Below, one piece after another: positions 59,811 to 64,000 of a DNA stretch of 64,000 nucleotides. Source of the DNA: Trifolium pratense (taxonomy: Eukaryota > Streptophyta > Magnoliopsida > Fabales > Fabaceae). The notes beneath the pieces were generated by a model, which worked only from the letters and a program-made list of their open reading frames with translations, was not told the DNA's origin and did no database searches. The translations under genes were made by a program, and so were the position numbers. How positions within the stretch are numbered: the first letter of the stretch is position 1; every line of letters starts with the position of its first letter. The DNA is taken from positions 24,354,409 to 24,418,408 of the forward strand of contig NC_060065.1 in the NCBI RefSeq assembly GCF_020283565.1, given 5' to 3'.

Positions 59811-61013
59811 TCAAAGATCTGTAATTCCATAGCAATCATCTTCATTGATATTATCCGATGTACTGGTAATGCTATCAGTGTCTGAGAAGGCAGACACGGC
59901 TTCTTGTAATTTGCTCATAAACTGCTGAGGATTAGAAATAGCAGCTAACGATGCTAAAAGCCGAGATCTATCTGATAAGAAATTAGCATCTTCCGGAGCA
60001 GAAATGGAGGTTTTGCAAAGATCTGGATGCTTTTTAAACCATTCTGCTAATTTTTTCGACGAGATTAATTCTGGGTTAAACTTAGACCACCATTTAACTG
60101 AATATCTTTTTACTAATTCTTGAGCAGGAGCAGCAGCCCATAAGGGTTCTGTTCCAAATGTCCAGGATGTAATCCAGGTAATCCCGAAAGTAGCACAAAA
60201 ACACAGTAATGATTTGTAAGCAGGACAAGTGGTAACTTGAGAAAATTCTTCAAATGATTTCTTAGCATAATCTGGGAAAATTTCTAAAATTGGTCCAATG
60301 GTTTCAAACCATTTAATAAACCAAATCGGAAACTTTAATGAAATATCTTTATTAAACCATATAAACCAGGTATGGTTAAATGGCTCAATATCTAGAAAAT
60401 TGTACCAAGCAATCATGTAATCATGGTAAGAGTAATTTTGCGGGATAAAGGTTCTTGAAAAATTTTTTACTTCTGAGGGAGGCTGACCCCAATCAGAAGG
60501 AGAAAGGACTTTATTAATTTTAAATTTAGAAAAAATAATTTTTTCTGGATCATTTTTATCATAATTGTGGGTAAGAGAGATAGATTCAGTATCAATGAGT
60601 ATGAACTCATAATATCTTCTATTTTTGAGACGGTTTAAATCAGTAGGAAGAAAGAAGAATCCTGATGGTAATGCTTTAGAAACAATCTGTAATAAGGAGG
60701 CATCTTGAGAGAGGTATTGGTTTTCTAAAGGAATAATGGGAACATAAGATTTTTTGGTAATGAATGTGGTTTTTGGGGTAGTTGCCGGAGGCGTATAATA
60801 GTTTATCTTATTATTTTGAGGTCTAGGACTTCTTAGTGTGGAAGTAAAGGTCAAAGGAGATAATAAAGAAGGTCTAATCCCGGCTGTTAGAGCCGAAGGA
60901 GTAATTGGGGTAATAGCCTTAGAAATGTAAGATGAAGAACTGGCTAATGTGGCGTCTTCTTTTTTAGTAACTGGGGGACCATAGGCGTCCCGAGGGTCTG
61001 ACTTTTTACTCAT
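59811..61013 (-). CDS. Pararetrovirus second ORF, 400 aa, function unknown
   Basis: Its ATG (61013-61011) overlaps the polyprotein stop in the string ATGAGTAA, an arrangement suited to reinitiation. Residues 1-75 are Ser/Thr/Pro-rich; the middle has an aromatic-rich domain (YHDYMIAWYNFL near 195, HTWFIWF near 215, FPIWFIKWFETIGP near 230); the C-terminus is acidic and Ser/Asp-rich. No transactivator, capsid or enzyme motif is visible. I recall a similar aromatic-rich protein beside caulimovirid polymerases in plant genomes but know no function. Unbroken over 400 codons. Confidence 0.7.
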   Translation of the reverse strand: MSKKSDPRDAYGPPVTKKEDATLASSSSYISKAITPITPSALTAGIRPSLLSPLTFTSTLRSPRPQNNKINYYTPPATTPKTTFITKKSYVPIIPLENQYLSQDASLLQIVSKALPSGFFFLPTDLNRLKNRRYYEFILIDTESISLTHNYDKNDPEKIIFSKFKINKVLSPSDWGQPPSEVKNFSRTFIPQNYSYHDYMIAWYNFLDIEPFNHTWFIWFNKDISLKFPIWFIKWFETIGPILEIFPDYAKKSFEEFSQVTTCPAYKSLLCFCATFGITWITSWTFGTEPLWAAAPAQELVKRYSVKWWSKFNPELISSKKLAEWFKKHPDLCKTSISAPEDANFLSDRSRLLASLAAISNPQQFMSKLQEAVSAFSDTDSITSTSDNINEDDCYGITDL

Positions 61014-63972
61014 TTTTTCCCTGTAAAAATTCCCTAGTTAAAAAATCTGGCAGGGAATTCTCAATTCCTTTAATATGCTCAATTTCAAAATCAAAACAAG
61101 AGAGTAATGCTTGCCATCTTGCAAAAATATACTTTGAAACTAGATTTTTAACATCTTTTTGTAACACACTAGTTGCAGCTTTGCAATCAGTTTTTAATAA
61201 AAAGGGTTTTGAAAACAAATCATCTTGAAATTTGGTAATGCATAAAACAATTGATAAAATTTCTTTTTTAATAGTACTGTATTTTAATTGGGCTGGGTTC
61301 CAAGCTCCAGAATAATATCTGACCACTTGTTCCTTATCCATACCCGGCAATTTTTGCTTTAAGATTCCTCCAAAACCAAGATCAGAGGCATCAGTTTCCA
61401 CTATTAATTTGGCTGTAGGATCTGGTATTCCTAAGCAGGGTAATTTCTTAACTATTGTCTTAAGTTGTAATATACTCTGGGTCATTGTATCATCCCAAGG
61501 AGGTGGGTTTTTCCTAAGTCTTTTAAACAAAGGAATACATATAGTTCGTAAATTGGGAATAAAGTCTGACACATAGTTGACACATCCTAAAAACCTTTGT
61601 AATTGGGTTTTATCTTTTAATTCATTAGGAAATTTACTAACAAATTCTAAAGACCTACTAATTGGGGTGTACATTCCCTGAGCTATATCAAAGCCTAAAA
61701 ACCTAATCTTTGACTGATATATTTTTAGTTTTCTCTCAGATAATACTAATCCATTATTTTTAATAATTTGATAAAATAATTCCATATGGTGAAAGTGCTG
61801 ATTAATAGATTCTGAGAAAACTAATATGTCATCCAAGTATACTATGGTAAAATCTGAATATTTATTAAATATGGTGTTCATAATATTTTGAAACTCAGAG
61901 GGGGCATTCTTTAGTCCTAAAGGCATAACGTTCCATTCATAATGACCAAATGGTACCACAAATGCTGTTTTATATTTATCTTTTTCTTCTAATTGAATTT
62001 GATAATATCCTGATTTTAAATCAAATTTTGAGTAAATACTTTTATTATGTAATCTATTTATTAAATCTTTTTTATTAGGTATAGGATATCTAATCCATTT
62101 TAATGCTTTGTTTAATGGTTTATAGTTTATCACTAATCGAGGACTTCCTCGTTCTAATTCCGAAGCATTAATTACGTAAAACGCTGAGCAACTCCAAGGA
62201 GATTTACTCGGTCTAATCAAACCTTTATCTAAATATTCCTGTATTTCTTTTTTACAGTATTCTAGGTGTTGTTGATTCATTTGTATTGGTCGAGCTTTGG
62301 TTGGTATATTAATTTCTTTAAAATCTTGTTCATAAGGTAAAGAAATAGTATGTACTTTTCTTTTCCAGAACGCATTGGGTTGTTCTGAACAAAGATCCTT
62401 TTTAAATTTTTCTAATACATGACCAATCTTTTCTTTGATAACTGGGGTCTCTAACTGGTCTTCTATTCGCTTAAAATGTATTTCTTTGTTAATAAAATTG
62501 ATTTGCTTTTTCTTTTTATTTATTAGATTAATTCGAGATATAGCTTTTCCTTTAACAGAGTTTAAATCTCTAATTTTTGGTTTATCTAAAAATTCAAAAT
62601 TAATTTCTCTATTTAAAACTGTAGTAGCTATACCGTTCTCATTTACTTTAAAGGGATAAAGTAAGGTTAAGAAAGGGGTTCCTAATATAATTTCTTCTGT
62701 AATATTTTTAACTAATAAAAAGGAGGTTATGTAACATATTTTATCTTTACAAACTTTAGCGTTAGATAGCTTATATGAAACCTGTAATCTATTACCATTG
62801 GCTCCTCGTAATGACTCTTTAGTTTTTTCGTAGAATTGGGTAGGAATTAATCCTTCTTGTATACAGTTTAAATCTGCTCCAGAATCTACTAATGCAGTAA
62901 ATTCATAAGTCGTATCTTTAATTATTAAATTAATTTTCGTATACCATTTGTGAGAAATCATTTTCTCTATCTTATTAATATAGATTTCTTCTTCTTCGTT
63001 CTTACTAGAAGAAGGAAGAGTTCGAAGCCTATTCTGCTCTTGAATAATTAAAGTTCCTTGTAATTCTAAAATTTTAACTTCTAATTCATCATCTCTATTT
63101 TTTAATGATTGAATCTCTTTTTTAAGGATTCTAATCTCTTCTTGTAAATCCCTCAGGGTTATAGGATTCTGAGAGGGTTTCTTAAAGAGTTCCATAACAT
63201 CTTTAAATTCTACCTTATGTAGTTCTTTCTTTTCTATTTCATTATCGTCGATTATATCTTTAATCTGTCTCATAAAAGCTTGTTTACTTTCTGATTCTTC
63301 CATCTTGTCTAAAATTCCTATTAAGGTATTAGCTTGGTGATTGGTTAAAACATTAATGCTTTTAATGCAATTATTACAATTACAAAAATCTATACCTAAG
63401 CATTCTTCTGTTTCATCTTCGCTAGATTCACTATTTTCAATTAAATTGTTAATTTCTTCAATTTCTGATTCACTAGTCGAAGAGCAATCGTCATCCGATA
63501 ATAGCATTATATTTTCTAGAGTACGAATCAAATTGTTTTTTAATTCTTCTGATATATCTAAATTACTAATTTGTTGAATTTTTTCTTTTACTTTGCAGTC
63601 ATTGGCATAATGACCAAATCGACCACACTTATAACACTTAATGTCTTTATTTTTGTTACTATTTTTCTGGTAAGAGTTTCTACCTTTCTTTTTTCTTGAA
63701 TTCTTATAATACTTTTTATTTTCTTGATAATTTTCTTTTTGGTAATTATCTTTCTTATAATATTTTTTAAGATTTTTCTTATTTTTATTAAAAGCTTTCT
63801 TTTTACTTTTAGGATTACTAGGAGCTCTTATGGGGGTAGCACCATACTGCTCACAAAATGATCCCATTTCTCTCTTATTATTTGCTTTCTCATTTTTAAT
63901 TTTATTTTGTATCTTATAATCAGTACAGATTTGTAATCCAGTTTCAACAATATAATTTGATATTTCTCCCAT
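61006..63972 (-). CDS. Pararetrovirus polyprotein segment: capsid zinc knuckle, protease, RT, RNase H
   Basis: 988 codons without a break from an ATG at 63972; the frame may be longer, since the ATG is probably internal and the window ends 28 bases later. Lys/Asn-rich basic stretch at 50-110; CCHC zinc knuckle C113-x2-C116-x4-H121-x4-C126 as in capsid proteins; acidic region 155-190; coiled-coil-like segment about 275-315; aspartic protease DSGA at 363-366; reverse transcriptase with FDLKSGYYQIQL, MPLGLKNAPSEFQ and catalytic YLDD at 712-715; RNase H with D861, E904, D929 and D976; stop TAA. The enzyme would copy the pregenomic RNA into DNA. All key residues are in place, unlike the gypsy copy in this window. 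Whether it is expressed cannot be told. Confidence 0.85.
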   Translation of the reverse strand: MGEISNYIVETGLQICTDYKIQNKIKNEKANNKREMGSFCEQYGATPIRAPSNPKSKKKAFNKNKKNLKKYYKKDNYQKENYQENKKYYKNSRKKKGRNSYQKNSNKNKDIKCYKCGRFGHYANDCKVKEKIQQISNLDISEELKNNLIRTLENIMLLSDDDCSSTSESEIEEINNLIENSESSEDETEECLGIDFCNCNNCIKSINVLTNHQANTLIGILDKMEESESKQAFMRQIKDIIDDNEIEKKELHKVEFKDVMELFKKPSQNPITLRDLQEEIRILKKEIQSLKNRDDELEVKILELQGTLIIQEQNRLRTLPSSSKNEEEEIYINKIEKMISHKWYTKINLIIKDTTYEFTALVDSGADLNCIQEGLIPTQFYEKTKESLRGANGNRLQVSYKLSNAKVCKDKICYITSFLLVKNITEEIILGTPFLTLLYPFKVNENGIATTVLNREINFEFLDKPKIRDLNSVKGKAISRINLINKKKKQINFINKEIHFKRIEDQLETPVIKEKIGHVLEKFKKDLCSEQPNAFWKRKVHTISLPYEQDFKEINIPTKARPIQMNQQHLEYCKKEIQEYLDKGLIRPSKSPWSCSAFYVINASELERGSPRLVINYKPLNKALKWIRYPIPNKKDLINRLHNKSIYSKFDLKSGYYQIQLEEKDKYKTAFVVPFGHYEWNVMPLGLKNAPSEFQNIMNTIFNKYSDFTIVYLDDILVFSESINQHFHHMELFYQIIKNNGLVLSERKLKIYQSKIRFLGFDIAQGMYTPISRSLEFVSKFPNELKDKTQLQRFLGCVNYVSDFIPNLRTICIPLFKRLRKNPPPWDDTMTQSILQLKTIVKKLPCLGIPDPTAKLIVETDASDLGFGGILKQKLPGMDKEQVVRYYSGAWNPAQLKYSTIKKEILSIVLCITKFQDDLFSKPFLLKTDCKAATSVLQKDVKNLVSKYIFARWQALLSCFDFEIEHIKGIENSLPDFLTREFLQGKNE

Positions 63973-64000
63973 AGTTAATGAGTTAAAAGGTATCTCTCCG

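Larger units (their letters stand above)
59299..64000 (-). mobile_element. Endogenous pararetrovirus (Caulimoviridae), partial
   Basis: A minus-strand unit that enters at the right edge of the window. It contains a polyprotein segment with zinc knuckle, aspartic protease, reverse transcriptase and RNase H, an overlapping second ORF, and then a non-coding tail with a TATA box and a poly(A) signal. There is no integrase after RNase H and no LTR pair, which argues for a caulimovirid and against a gypsy element. The left junction coincides with a (TA)n tract (about 59275-59298). The order capsid-protease-RT-RNase H plus a downstream ORF of unknown role is like the florendovirus plan, but genus assignment needs the movement protein, which lies outside. 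Confidence 0.75.

Noticed and set aside
62435..63577. Plus-strand open frames opposite the pararetrovirus polyprotein
   Set aside because: Shadows of the intact minus-strand frame.

Overview
This is plant nuclear DNA. It is AT-rich, its genes have GT-AG introns and no bacterial-type signals, and it is crowded with SINEs, MITEs, Ty3/gypsy and LINE relics, long (TA)n tracts and an endogenous pararetrovirus. The repeat families and the gene relatives fit a papilionoid legume close to Medicago; that assignment comes from recognition and was not tested by a search.

Two host genes can be assembled exon by exon with every junction in frame. (1) On the minus strand, 20974 to 4982, lies a four-exon gene for a 425-aa, seven-repeat WD40 protein of the WDR25/Prp17-like group. 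Its last intron is about 12.6 kb and is packed with nested transposons. (2) On the plus strand, 52218 to 55454, lies a seven-exon gene for a 452-aa bHLH transcription factor of the bHLH112/bHLH123-like group. It has two polyglutamine runs, and a SINE sits in its second intron.

Layout: 1-4.9 kb is intergenic with a small LTR-type (TRIM-like) element and a SINE. 5-21 kb is the WD40 gene. Its long intron holds a second TRIM-like element, a gypsy pol relic (7.1-8.1 kb), a fold-back hAT-like element with inverted BED-zinc-finger transposase fragments (8.1-10.2 kb, itself carrying a hAT MITE), a gypsy leader/gag relic, an LTR-like block, a minus-strand gypsy element with one LTR and no integrase (11.5-15.05 kb), a SINE, and a Mutator-like element with 9-bp target duplications that carries another hAT MITE (15.5-17.4 kb). 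21-30 kb is AT-rich with a broken B3-like gene fragment, a SINE inside a MITE, and two adjoining inverted-repeat elements full of short hairpins, inserted into one copy of a local duplication. 30.7-31.2 kb holds a broken spliced gene of unknown kind. 31.6-33.6 kb is a dead LINE. 34-51 kb is intergenic with many MITEs, long (TA)n tracts, SINEs and a probable Helitron end. 57.6-57.9 kb carries an array of short stem-loops. 59.3-64 kb is a minus-strand endogenous caulimovirid (zinc knuckle, protease, reverse transcriptase, RNase H, then an overlapping second ORF) that runs off the right edge.

Only the WD40 and bHLH genes look like functioning host genes. Everything else is mobile DNA, its remains, or sequence with no recognisable content. 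The target-site duplications that can be read directly give a clear order of insertion in several places.
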